Below, piece by piece: positions 29,218-37,076 of a stretch of 64,000 bases of DNA. The position numbers were made by a program, and so were the translations under genes. Origin of the DNA: Streptomyces ambofaciens ATCC 23877. GTDB lineage: Bacteria; Actinomycetota; Actinomycetes; Streptomycetales; Streptomycetaceae. Every line of letters starts with the position of its first letter. Positions within the stretch are counted from its first letter, which is position 1. The stretch covers positions 1,661,001 to 1,725,000 of the forward strand of contig NZ_CP012382.1 in NCBI RefSeq assembly GCF_001267885.1, read 5' to 3'. Under the pieces are notes generated by a model, which had not been told where the DNA came from, did not search any database, and saw nothing but the letters and a program-made list of their open reading frames with translations.

Positions 29218-30654
29218 TCAGCCCCACACCTCGGTGCAGGCCGTGCGCAGCCGCCGTACCCCTTCCGCGATCTCACCGGTGCCCGCGACCGCCGCGAAGC
29301 TCAGCCGGAGATGGGCGGCGGGGGGCTCGGCGCTGAAGTACGGACGGCCCGGGGTGATGGCGACGCCCGCGCGCAGGGCCGCCGAGGTGAGCGCGGCCTC
29401 GTCCGTGCCCTCGGGCAGGCGTGGCCACAGGTGATAGCCGCCGGAGGGGATGTGGGGCAGGGACACCTCGGGCAGGTGCAGCCGCAGCGCGGACGTCATC
29501 GCCTCCCGGCGGGCCCGCAGCTCCGCCGACACGGCGCGCAGATGGCGTGGCCAGGCGGGCGAGCCGACGAGTTCCAGCGCCGCTTCCTGGAGCGGACGGG
29601 GCACGAAGAAGGTGTCGACGATCTGGATGGCCCGCAGCCGCTCCAGCACCGGCCCGCGCGCGACCAGGGCGCTCACCCGGAAACTGGGCGAGGTCGCCTT
29701 CGTCAGCGAGCAGACGTGGACCACGACACCGTCCGGGTCGTCGGCGGCGAGCGGGGCGGGGAGCGGGCCCGCGTCCTCGTGCACCAGCCGCCGCACGAAG
29801 TCGTCCTCGACGACGAAGGCACCGGCCTCGCGGGCGATGCGCAGCACCTCGCCGCGCCGCCCGGGGGCGAGCACGGCACCGGTCGGGTTCTGGAACAGGG
29901 GCTGGCAGACGAAGACGCGAGCGCCGGTCGCCCGGAAGGCGTCGGCGAGCAGGGCCGGCCGCACACCGTCCGCGTCCACCGGGACCGGCACCGGACGCAG
30001 GCCGGCCGCCCGCGCGATGGCCAGCATGCCGGGGTAGGTCGGTGACTCGACGAGGACGGGGGCGCCCGGCGGGGCGAGCGCGCGCAGGGCGGTGGTCAGC
30101 GCGGACTGGCCGCCCGCCGTGACCAGCACCTCCGCCGCCGTGATGGCCCCGCCGACGCTGCGCGCGAACCACTCCCTCAGCTCCGGCAGTCCCTCCATGG
30201 GCGGCCGGCCCCACGCCCCGGGACGCCGTCCGGCCCGCGACAGGGCCGCCGCCATCGCCCGCTCCGGCTGGAGCGAGGGGTGCAGGTAACCGCCGTTGAA
30301 CTCCACCACGCCGGGCGGTGGGGCGGCCAGCGAGACCAGCACCCCGGAGGCGTCCACCGAGCGCGGCACGAGGTCGGCGGAGCCCTCGGCGCTGAGCGTC
30401 ACCTCCTGCCAGGAGGTGTCCCCGGCGGGCGCGGCCGAGGGGCGCGGCCGGGCCCGGAAGGCGCCGGCGCCGGGACGGGTGACCACCAGCCCCTCGGCGG
30501 CCAGCTGCGCCAGGGCGCGGGAGACGGTCACCGGGCTCACCCGGAACCGGTCGACCAGGACCCGGCTGGACGGGAGCTTTCCGCCGGGTGAGTAGCGGTC
30601 GAGTTCTCGCCGCAGCTTGTTCGCCAGGTCAGAGACGCTGCTACGCTCTTGCAT
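29218..30654 (-). CDS. MocR-type GntR/aminotransferase regulator
   Basis: A 478-residue regulator. The N-terminal GntR winged helix (VSDLANKLRRELDRYSPGGKLPSSRVLVDRFRVSPVTVSRALAQLAAEGLVVTRPGAGAF) is fused to an aminotransferase-I domain. That domain keeps the PLP residues: FQNPTG, VVEDDFVRRLVHED and lysine in CSLTKATSPSFRVSAL. MocR proteins such as PdxR or GabR sense vitamin B6 or amino acids via PLP. The ATG at 30654 shares three bases of a CATG with the ATG of the divergent EamA gene, so both promoters must overlap. Its likely target is that transporter. Confidence 0.88.
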   Translation of the reverse strand: MQERSSVSDLANKLRRELDRYSPGGKLPSSRVLVDRFRVSPVTVSRALAQLAAEGLVVTRPGAGAFRARPRPSAAPAGDTSWQEVTLSAEGSADLVPRSVDASGVLVSLAAPPPGVVEFNGGYLHPSLQPERAMAAALSRAGRRPGAWGRPPMEGLPELREWFARSVGGAITAAEVLVTAGGQSALTTALRALAPPGAPVLVESPTYPGMLAIARAAGLRPVPVPVDADGVRPALLADAFRATGARVFVCQPLFQNPTGAVLAPGRRGEVLRIAREAGAFVVEDDFVRRLVHEDAGPLPAPLAADDPDGVVVHVCSLTKATSPSFRVSALVARGPVLERLRAIQIVDTFFVPRPLQEAALELVGSPAWPRHLRAVSAELRARREAMTSALRLHLPEVSLPHIPSGGYHLWPRLPEGTDEAALTSAALRAGVAITPGRPYFSAEPPAAHLRLSFAAVAGTGEIAEGVRRLRTACTEVWG

Positions 30655-30679
30655 GAGAGCACAGAGTAGCGCTACCGCA
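30640..30679. promoter_or_regulatory. Overlapping divergent promoters and candidate operator
   Basis: GCTCT-N6-AGAGC (5-bp arms) is centred on the shared start codons. For the plus strand, TACGCT at 30642-30647 lies 5 nt before the ATG at 30653. For the minus strand, TACTCT lies about 8 nt before its ATG. Both messages therefore look leaderless. Confidence 0.5.
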
Positions 30680-31615
30680 CCGCCTCGGATAGCAGTCACC
30701 GATCCGGGCCCGGCGGTCGGCGGCAGGTCCCTCGGCACACTCCAGGCCGCCCTCGGGGTGGTGGCCTTCTCCCTCACCTTCCCCGCCACCGCCTGGGGCC
30801 TGGAGGGCTTCGGCCCGTGGTCGCTGATCTCCGTGCGCAGCATCCTCGCCGCGGTGATCGCCGGTGGCTGCCTGCTGGCGGTGGGGCTCCCCCCACGCGA
30901 GCGAGGCCGAGCGTGGGGGAGGGTGCCGCTGCCCGAGCGGCGGCACTGGTTCGGGCTCGCGGTGGTCGGCGCCGGGGTCGTCCTGGGCTTCCCCCTGCTG
31001 ACCACGCTCGCCCTGCGGACCTCGACCACCGCACACGCGGCCGTCGTGGTCGGCCTGCTTCCGCTGACCACCGCCCTGCTGTCCGCCCTGCGCGTCGGCA
31101 GCCGCCCCTCGCGCGGCTTCTGGATCGCCGCGCTGGCCGGCGCGGCGGCGGTGGTCGCCTTCACCGTGCAGCAGAGCGGGGGCGCCCTCACGGCGGCGGA
31201 CGCCTACCTGTTCGCGGCGCTGCTGGTGTGCGCGGCCGGCTACACGGAGGGCGGCCGGCTGGCCCGGGTGATGCCGGGGTGGCAGGTCATCGGCTGGGCG
31301 CTGGTGCTGTGCCTGCCGCTGACCGTGCCCATGGCCGCCGTGGCCCTGTCGTTCGAGCCGGTGCACCTGACCGCGCACAGCGTGAGCGGGCTGCTGTGGG
31401 TGGCGGTCGGCTCGCAGTTCCTCGGCCTGGTCGTCTGGTACCGGGGCATGGCGGCCATCGGCATTCCGAAGGCCAGCCAGTTGCAACTGGCCCAGCCGCT
31501 GCTCACACTGGTGTGGTCGGTACTTCTCCTGGGCGAGCACCTGACGGTGGCCGCTCCACTGACGGCCGCGGCGGTCCTGGTGTGCATCGCGGTCACCCAG
31601 CGGGCCCGGGGTTGA
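30653..31615 (+). CDS. EamA family (DMT superfamily) transporter
   Basis: A 320-residue ten-helix membrane protein of two EamA repeats. Typical features are FPATAWGLEGFGPWSLISVR at the first repeat and YRGMAAIGIPKASQLQLAQPLLTLVWSVLLLGEHLT at the end of the second. Members export amino acids, metabolites or toxins. It is divergent from a MocR regulator, the usual neighbour. Unusually, a Streptomyces palindromic repeat (30887-30921) lies within the coding region in the cytosolic loop between helices 2 and 3, adding LPPRERGRAWGRVPLP. The ATG at 30653 is chosen and is probably leaderless. Confidence 0.85.
   Translation: MRAQSSATAPPRIAVTDPGPAVGGRSLGTLQAALGVVAFSLTFPATAWGLEGFGPWSLISVRSILAAVIAGGCLLAVGLPPRERGRAWGRVPLPERRHWFGLAVVGAGVVLGFPLLTTLALRTSTTAHAAVVVGLLPLTTALLSALRVGSRPSRGFWIAALAGAAAVVAFTVQQSGGALTAADAYLFAALLVCAAGYTEGGRLARVMPGWQVIGWALVLCLPLTVPMAAVALSFEPVHLTAHSVSGLLWVAVGSQFLGLVVWYRGMAAIGIPKASQLQLAQPLLTLVWSVLLLGEHLTVAAPLTAAAVLVCIAVTQRARG
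30887..30921. repeat. Palindromic interspersed repeat within the EamA gene
   Basis: CTCCCCCCACGC (30887-30898) pairs with GCGTGGGGGAG (30911-30921) around the loop GAGCGAGGCCGA. This hairpin is a very common intergenic element in Streptomyces. Here it is in frame in a coding sequence. Confidence 0.7.
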
Positions 31616-31643
31616 GCGGCACACAGGTGAGGAGGCCTCACGG

Positions 31644-31838
31644 ATGCACGCAACCAAGGGCGACCAGCTGATCCAGCACGGCAGGGTGGTGGGTGAGCAC
31701 GACAAGGTCGCCGAGATCGTCGAAGTCATGGGCGCGCAAGGCGCTCCCCCGTACCGGGTCCGGTTCGAGGACGGTCACGAGGCCGTGTGCTCGCCCGGCC
31801 CCGACTCCGAGATCCGGCACCGGGAGATCCGGCTCTAG
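31644..31838 (+). CDS. DUF1918 small protein
   Basis: A 64-residue protein that is almost entirely the DUF1918 domain: ATKGDQLIQHGRVVGEHDKVAEIVEV, then PPYRVRFEDGHEAVCSPGPDSEI. This is a small SH3-like beta barrel found in many actinobacteria with no assigned function. The ATG lies 29 nt after the EamA stop, with GTGAGGAGG 8-10 nt upstream, so it probably shares the transcript. Its stop overlaps the convergent gene at the tetranucleotide CTAG. Confidence 0.85.
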   Translation: MHATKGDQLIQHGRVVGEHDKVAEIVEVMGAQGAPPYRVRFEDGHEAVCSPGPDSEIRHREIRL

Positions 31839-33151
31839 GACCGGTCGGCCGGTCCTACCGGGCGGCGCGCCTGCCGGCGTGCGATGCCGGCCGGTGTTCC
31901 GTAGTGGTCGGCGCTCACCCGCGCCATCGCCCCGATCCGGTCCTCGGCCACCTCCTTCGCGGAGAAGAAGACGTGCCCGCGCACCTCGGGATGCTGCCGC
32001 GCCAGCGTGAGGTGCCGGGACAGTTCGGCCGGGTCCTGCCAGGCGGCCGGCTGCGCCGGGTCACCGGCCTTGTACAGCGCCTCGCCGATGTACAGCTGGG
32101 TGCGGCTGCCCTTGGCCACCTCCGCCCACCAGGGGATGAGCTTCGCGTAGTCGGCGGCCTCCAGGTCCACGTTCCAGTACAGCTGGGGCACGATGTAGTC
32201 GATCCAGCCCTCGCGCACCCACGTCCGGGTGTCGGCGTACAGGTCGTCGTACGTCTGCACGCCCGCCCTGGTGTCGGAGCCCTTCGCGTCGGTGGCCGCG
32301 TTGCGCCAGACCCCGAACGGGCTGACCCCGAAGCGGGCGGCCGGCCGGATCTTCTTGACGCGGGCGGCCGTCTCGCGCACCAGCAGGTCGATGTTCTCCC
32401 GGCGCCAGGCGGCCTTGGTGGCGAAGTCACCGCCGTAGGTGCTGTAGGTGCCGCCGTCGGCGAAGCTCTGGCCCGCCACCGGATAAGGGTAGAAGTAGTC
32501 GTCGAAGTGGACGCCGTCCACGGCGTACTTCTCCACCGCGTCCATCATCGCGTCCTGGACGAAGGCCCGGACCTCGGGCAGCCCCGGGTTGTAGTAGAGC
32601 TTCCCGCCGTAGGGCACCACCCAGCCGGGGTTCTTCCGCGCGGGGTGGGAGGGCACCAGGTGGGCGGGGTTGTCGTGGGTGGCGACGCGGTACGGGTTGA
32701 ACCAGGCGTGCAGCTCCAGGCCGCGGGCGTGGGCCTCCTCGACGGCCGTGCCCAGCGGGTCCCAGCCCGGGTCGCGGCCCTGGCTGCCGGACAGGTACTC
32801 CGACCACGGCTCGTGGGCCGACGGCCACAGCGCGTCGGCCGTGGGACGCACCTGGAAGATCACCGTGTTGAGGCCCCGGCGGACCGCCGCGTCGAGCAGT
32901 CCGACCAGTTCGGCGCGCTGCTCGCCCGCGCGCAGTCCCGCGCGGGTGGGCCAGTCGCGGTTGGTGACCGTGGCCAGCCACATCCCCCGCATCCCGGTGA
33001 CGGCGCGGCCCGCGGGCGGTCCCGCGGCGGGCACCGGCGACGTCGGCGGGGTGGGTGCGACCGGTGCGTCCGGCGCCGCCGACGCACGGGGCGCCATGGT
33101 GAACGCCGACAACGCCGCCACCGCGAACGCGCGACGCGAGACACGGCCCAT
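31835..33151 (-). CDS. Exported glycoside-hydrolase-like protein, GHL10 (DUF187) family
   Basis: A 438-residue protein with a Tat-like signal (GRVSRRAFAVAALSAFTMAPRASA) and a Pro-rich linker. The barrel begins at VTGMRGMWLATVTNRDWPT and shows GLNTVIFQVRPTADALWPS, WFNPYRVA, the conserved YAVDGVHFDDYFYPYP (candidate acidic residues) and GWIDYIVPQLYWN. The family includes YddW/DigH, which cleaves denuded peptidoglycan glycan strands, so a wall-related function is likely. It lacks any membrane anchor or wall-binding module and has typical family length. Confidence 0.85.
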   Translation of the reverse strand: MGRVSRRAFAVAALSAFTMAPRASAAPDAPVAPTPPTSPVPAAGPPAGRAVTGMRGMWLATVTNRDWPTRAGLRAGEQRAELVGLLDAAVRRGLNTVIFQVRPTADALWPSAHEPWSEYLSGSQGRDPGWDPLGTAVEEAHARGLELHAWFNPYRVATHDNPAHLVPSHPARKNPGWVVPYGGKLYYNPGLPEVRAFVQDAMMDAVEKYAVDGVHFDDYFYPYPVAGQSFADGGTYSTYGGDFATKAAWRRENIDLLVRETAARVKKIRPAARFGVSPFGVWRNAATDAKGSDTRAGVQTYDDLYADTRTWVREGWIDYIVPQLYWNVDLEAADYAKLIPWWAEVAKGSRTQLYIGEALYKAGDPAQPAAWQDPAELSRHLTLARQHPEVRGHVFFSAKEVAEDRIGAMARVSADHYGTPAGIARRQARRPVGPADRS

Positions 33152-33327
33152 GGGGAACCTCCTGAACGCTGTGGATCCGTACGGTCACGGATCGTGCACG
33201 GGTCCTCAGCATGCATGACCCGGGAGACGGATCCGTGACCATTCGGGGGTAACGTGCTCGATCGGAGCAGGCACCGGGGACCCCGGCATGTCTGCTGCCA
33301 AGCCGTGGAGTCAGCGAAAGGGACGAT

Positions 33328-34200
33328 GTGACCGGCATCTCGGGAGATATCGCACGCGTCGGCGTGGTGGGCTGCGGTCAGATGGGAGCGGGCATCGCCG
33401 AGGTGTGCGCCCGCTCCGGACTGGACGTGATGGTCGCCGAGACCACCGGCGAGGCGCTGGAGATCGGCCGGACCCGGTTGTACAACTCGCTCACCAAGGC
33501 CGCCGAGCGCGGCAAGATCACCGAGGAGGAGCGGGACGCCACGCAGGCGCGCCTGAGCTTCACCACCGACCTCGGCGAGTTCGCCGACCGTGATCTGGTG
33601 ATCGAGGCCGTCGTCGAGAACGAGCAGGTCAAGACCGAGATCTTCCAGGTCCTGGACCAGGTGGTGACCCGGCCGGACGCGATCCTGGCCTCCAACACCT
33701 CCTCGATCCCGCTGGTGAAGCTGGCGGTCGCCACCTCGCGGCCCGACCACGTCATCGGCATCCACTTCTTCAACCCGGCCCCGGTGCAGCAGCTCGTCGA
33801 GCTGATCCCGGCGCTCACCACCTCGGAGGGCACGCTCAGCCGGGCGCAGCTCTTCACGGAGAAGGTGCTCGGCAAGCACGCGATCCGCGCCCAGGACCGC
33901 TCGGGCTTCGTGGTCAACGCGCTGCTGATCCCGTACCTGCTCTCCGCGATCCGGATGTTCGAGTCGGGCATCGCCAGCCGCGAGGACATCGACAACGGCA
34001 TGGAGATGGGCTGCGCCCACCCGATGGGCCCGCTGAAGCTGTCGGACCTGATCGGCCTGGACACGGTCGCCTCGGTCGCCTACTCGATGTACGAGGAGTA
34101 CAAGGAGCCGCTGTACGCCGCTCCCCCGCTGCTCCAGCGCATGGTCGACGCGGGCCGCCTCGGCCGCAAGAGCGGCTCGGGCTTCTACTCCTACGGCTGA
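33328..34200 (+). CDS. 3-hydroxybutyryl-CoA dehydrogenase
   Basis: NAD(P)-dependent oxidoreductase of the 3-hydroxyacyl-CoA dehydrogenase family, 290 residues, interconverting acetoacetyl-CoA and 3-hydroxybutyryl-CoA. The Rossmann motif is GVVGCGQMGAGIAEVCARSG, the catalytic His146 lies in IGIHFFNPAPVQQLVELI, and the C-terminal domain contains CAHPMGPLKLSDLIGLDTV and GRLGRKSGSGFYSYG. GTG start at 33328 follows AAAGGGA. In Streptomyces such enzymes supply butyryl-CoA for polyketides, or serve fatty-acid turnover. It is monocistronic, with a terminator hairpin after it. Confidence 0.9.
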   Translation: MTGISGDIARVGVVGCGQMGAGIAEVCARSGLDVMVAETTGEALEIGRTRLYNSLTKAAERGKITEEERDATQARLSFTTDLGEFADRDLVIEAVVENEQVKTEIFQVLDQVVTRPDAILASNTSSIPLVKLAVATSRPDHVIGIHFFNPAPVQQLVELIPALTTSEGTLSRAQLFTEKVLGKHAIRAQDRSGFVVNALLIPYLLSAIRMFESGIASREDIDNGMEMGCAHPMGPLKLSDLIGLDTVASVAYSMYEEYKEPLYAAPPLLQRMVDAGRLGRKSGSGFYSYG

Positions 34201-34222
34201 CACGGAGAGTGACGCGGCGCGG

Positions 34223-34248
34223 GCCCGGCACCTGGTGGGGTGCCGGGC
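34223..34248. terminator. Terminator of the hydroxybutyryl-CoA dehydrogenase gene
   Basis: A 10-bp GC-rich stem (GCCCGGCACC with GGTGCCGGGC) and a 6-nt loop, 22 nt after the stop codon. Confidence 0.7.
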
Positions 34249-34257
34249 TCGCGGCGT

Positions 34258-34272
34258 TCACACGGCGTGTGC
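34258..34272. promoter_or_regulatory. Inverted repeat TCACAC-N3-GTGTGC
   Basis: TCACACGGCGTGTGC lies 112 bp before the small coiled-coil protein gene. A near-identical perfect repeat stands upstream of the NsdA-like regulator at 36719-36733, so both may bind the same protein. Confidence 0.4.
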
Positions 34273-34383
34273 GCTTCGGGCCCGCATATGCCGTTCGCAC
34301 ACTCTCCCCAGGCGTCCACCTGGCGGGTTGACTCACCATGCACATGCAAGGGACGTGAGACGACTACGGAAAGGAGCGGTTTC

Positions 34384-34641
34384 GTGACCGCCGATCCCGA
34401 GCATTCCGTCGCCCAGGGAGAACTCGCTGAGTTACGACGCCGGCTGGACGTGGCCTACGCCCGCGTCGAGGGCGGGCTGGCTCTGCTCTCTCACCGCACC
34501 GAGGAGACCACCAAGGAGCTGGACGAGCTGAACACGCGGCTGACCGCCCTGGAGCACGCGCGCTGGCCGCTTCCCTCGGTCGCGGTCGTCACCGCCGTGG
34601 GCGCCCTGGTGGTGGCGGTCTGGCAGGCCCTCGGGCGCTGA
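34384..34641 (+). CDS. Small coiled-coil protein with C-terminal membrane anchor
   Basis: An 85-residue protein. Residues 10-58 form a heptad-rich helix (GELAELRRRLDVAYARVEGGLALLSHRTEETTKELDELNTRLTALE), and residues 62-81 form one transmembrane segment (PSVAVVTAVGALVVAVWQAL) ending in Gly-Arg. The GTG at 34384 has GGAG 8-9 nt upstream. It looks like a membrane-tethered scaffold or adaptor. Similar proteins in phage are holin-associated, but no phage genes are near. No homologue of known function is recognised. Confidence 0.75.
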   Translation: MTADPEHSVAQGELAELRRRLDVAYARVEGGLALLSHRTEETTKELDELNTRLTALEHARWPLPSVAVVTAVGALVVAVWQALGR

Positions 34642-34652
34642 GCCCCCGGACC

Positions 34653-35216
34653 TCAGGCCGTGCCGTCCGGGCCGGGCGGGCCGTCCTGCCCGAGCCTGAG
34701 GTGGTGCAGCAGGAGTAACGCGGCCGCCATGTTCGCGGCCGGGACCTCCCCCCGGGCGACCAGGTCGGGAACGAGCTTGAGAGGGACCCACTCCCGGCGG
34801 TCCGACTCGAAGTCGTCCACGGGGTGTCCGACGTACGTGCCCTCCTCGGACCAGTAGATGTGGTGCCGGGCGTCGGTGAGCCCGTTGGACGGCTCCACGC
34901 TCATGAGGTGGCGCAGCGGTCCCGGCCGCCAGCCGGTCTCCTCCTCCAGCTCCCTGGCCGCCGCGACCGCGACGTCCTCGCCGTCCTCGACGACGCCGGC
35001 CGCGAGTTCCCAGCCCCAGCTGTCGGTGATGAAGCGGTGCCGCCACAGCAGGAGCACCTCGCCCGCGGCGTTGACGACCGTGGCCACGGCCACCGGGCGC
35101 ATACGTATGAGGAAGTGGTCGAGATGCCGGCCGTCCGGGAGCGCGACATCAGCGAGATTGACGCTGAACCAGCGATTTGCGTACACGTTTTGTTCGCTCT
35201 GTTTCGTCCACTGCAC
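34653..35216 (-). CDS. Nudix hydrolase
   Basis: A 187-residue pyrophosphohydrolase. The Nudix box is complete: GVVEDGEDVAVAAARELEEETGW, with the REXXEE metal-binding glutamates. The surrounding fold (WFSVNLADVALPDGRHLDHFLIRM, then VNAAGEVLLLWRHRFITDSWGWELAAG) is most like ADP-ribose pyrophosphatases and related ADPRase-type enzymes. The GTG at 35216 gives VQWTKQSEQNVYANRWFSV and follows AAGGAAAGG at about 11 nt. It is convergent with the coiled-coil gene and follows the NsdA-like regulator on the same strand, 114 nt downstream. Confidence 0.85.
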   Translation of the reverse strand: MQWTKQSEQNVYANRWFSVNLADVALPDGRHLDHFLIRMRPVAVATVVNAAGEVLLLWRHRFITDSWGWELAAGVVEDGEDVAVAAARELEEETGWRPGPLRHLMSVEPSNGLTDARHHIYWSEEGTYVGHPVDDFESDRREWVPLKLVPDLVARGEVPAANMAAALLLLHHLRLGQDGPPGPDGTA

Positions 35217-35330
35217 GGTTCTGCCACCTTTCCTTGAGTAGGTGGCAATATCGCAGCAGGAACGGCTCGGCAGCAGGCGCACGGTGGCCGCTCGGGGCGC
35301 AGGGGTGGCGCAGGGCCCCGGGCGAGGACG

Positions 35331-36671
35331 TCAGAGCGGTACGCGCAGGGCTCCGTCGATGAGTTCGGCAGCCTCGGCCGTGCCCGCGCCGCCGCTGCGC
35401 ACCAGGTGCTCGCGTACCGCGCGGAGTCTGTCGCGCAGGCGCTGGGACTCCATGCCCCGGGCCTGTTCGGCCATCTGCACCGCGGTGGCCACCGCCTTGT
35501 CGGCGTTGCCCCGGCGCAGTTCGATGGTGCTGAGCATGGCGAGCCGGTGCACCCGGCCCCGGTCGTGCGCCGGGTTGTCGACGGCCGCCGCGGCGTGCTC
35601 GCCGGCCGCCGCCAGTTCCCCGAGGCTCAACAGCGCCTCGGCCACCTGGACGTTGACCAGGCCGGGCTGGACATAGCCGGTCTCGTCGGGTTCGTACCCG
35701 CGCCGGATGCGCTCGGCGGCCTGCTCGGCCCGCCGGATGCAGGACAGGGCGCTCGTGCCGTCGCCGAGATGGGCGTACGCCTTGGCCTGCATCGCGTAGA
35801 GGTCGGAGGCGAGAGCGGGGGTGATGTGCCGTCCGGCGGCGCGCAGGGCGGCCTCGGCGAAGGCTACGGCCTGGCGGTACTCCCGCAGGAACAGCGCCTG
35901 GTTGACCAGCAGCGCGATGACGTAGGCACCCAGGCCCCGGTCCCCGCTGGCCTTGGCGAGCCGCAGGGCCTGGTGGAAGTAGCGCTGGGCCAGGCCGTGC
36001 GCGTCGGAGTCGTACGCGCAGATGCCGGCGACCGCGACCAGGCCGCCGGTGGCCCGGTGGAGCTGGCGGCCGGTGGCGTCGGTGTAGCCGCCGCGCAGCA
36101 GGGGGGCGGCCTCGGAGTTGAGGAAGCCGACGATGCGGGCGCGGGTCGCTATGCCGCCGGCCTTGCGGTAGAGCTGCTCGTAGTGGGCGCGCGCGCAGCG
36201 CAGCATCTCCAGGTCGGCCGCGGTGACCCGGTGCCGGCCGCCGCGGGAGACGTCCACGTCCTCGGGCGGGTTCTCCCACTCCCACACGGGCATCACGGCC
36301 GGGGTGCCGGTGAGCGCGGGGGCGCCGAGGATGTGCGGGCGCCGCTGCTGGTCGGAGCGCCACAGGGCGGTCGCGCGCTCCACGAACCCGGAGAGGGAGC
36401 CGGTGTGCGGGGCGGCCGGTTCACCGGGCACGCCGAGGCCGATGTCGTCCAGGGTGACGGGGCGGTGCAGCCGGGACGCGAGGACCTCGCAGATCAGGTC
36501 GGGCACCTGACCGCGCGGACGCTGGCCCTTCAACCACCGGGCGACGGCGGTGTGTTCGTATCTCAGCGCGAGCCCGCGTGCCCGCCCCGCCTGGTTGACG
36601 TGCGCGGCCAGACCCGCGTGCGAGATCCCGGCCTCGTCCAGGATCGCGTCGAGCAGGGTGTTGGGCTGCAT
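35331..36671 (-). CDS. NsdA-like TPR transcriptional regulator
   Basis: A 446-residue protein. The N-terminus (TLLDAILDEAGISHAGLAAHVNQAGRARGLALRYEHTAVARWLKGQRPRGQVPDLICEVLASRL) is an XRE-like helix-turn-helix, and from about residue 170 tetratricopeptide-type helices follow (YFHQALRLAKASGDRGLGAYVIALLVNQAL, KAYAHLGDGTSALSCIRRAEQAAERI, ALLSLGELAAAGEHAAAAV). This matches the Streptomyces NsdA family, whose founding member negatively affects sporulation and antibiotic production. The ATG at 36671 has GGGGGG upstream. A perfect TCACAC-GGG-GTGTGA repeat is 48 bp upstream. Confidence 0.8.
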   Translation of the reverse strand: MQPNTLLDAILDEAGISHAGLAAHVNQAGRARGLALRYEHTAVARWLKGQRPRGQVPDLICEVLASRLHRPVTLDDIGLGVPGEPAAPHTGSLSGFVERATALWRSDQQRRPHILGAPALTGTPAVMPVWEWENPPEDVDVSRGGRHRVTAADLEMLRCARAHYEQLYRKAGGIATRARIVGFLNSEAAPLLRGGYTDATGRQLHRATGGLVAVAGICAYDSDAHGLAQRYFHQALRLAKASGDRGLGAYVIALLVNQALFLREYRQAVAFAEAALRAAGRHITPALASDLYAMQAKAYAHLGDGTSALSCIRRAEQAAERIRRGYEPDETGYVQPGLVNVQVAEALLSLGELAAAGEHAAAAVDNPAHDRGRVHRLAMLSTIELRRGNADKAVATAVQMAEQARGMESQRLRDRLRAVREHLVRSGGAGTAEAAELIDGALRVPL

Positions 36672-36968
36672 GGGATGCCCCCCGGTGATTCGGTGCCGAC
36701 AGCGTAGTGCGTCGGTCCTCACACGGGGTGTGAACGGAGTACGCGCATCCGTACGGTGTGCGCGCTGTCGCGGAGAGTTCGGGGCCGGTTGACTGAGCTG
36801 CCTCGAAAGAGGCCGGCCGGGCCGCCGGCTCCCCCTCGTACAGTGCGGCGGCCCGTTCTCAAGCCGTCCGTCCCGCTGCCTGCCCGACACTCCGTGGCGG
36901 GGCGGACGGCTCCGCCGGCCGCGTGGAGGTTTGCGGTGCGTTGTCGGCAGCAGGTCCGCTGTGGCCGG
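36672..36968. other. Divergent-side gap upstream of the NsdA-like gene
   Basis: About 300 bp before the repeat that ends pheST. It contains the inverted repeat at 36719-36733 and a further GTACGGTGTGCGCGC near 36751. The rest is GC-rich with no gene or strong structure recognised. Confidence 0.4.
36719..36733. promoter_or_regulatory. Perfect inverted repeat TCACAC-GGG-GTGTGA
   Basis: A 15-bp palindrome 48 bp upstream of the NsdA-like regulator, in the right place for autoregulation. Its near-copy at 34258-34272 suggests a shared regulator. Confidence 0.5.
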
Positions 36969-37015
36969 TCGCGCAGTTCCCCGCGCCCCTTGAAGGGGCG
37001 CGGGGAACTGCGCGA
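36969..37015. terminator. Interspersed-repeat hairpin terminator of pheST (copies 2 and 2')
   Basis: Two inverted copies of the AGGGGCGCGGGGAACTGC repeat form a perfect 23-bp stem (36969-36991 with 36993-37015). Flanking GTGG/CCAC bases extend it. It lies 60 nt past the pheT stop. Confidence 0.8.
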
Positions 37016-37076
37016 GCGACCACGGCGTATCCGCGGTCGCCGGACCGGCAGAAGCCCCCGCCTTCGGGCGCACCGC

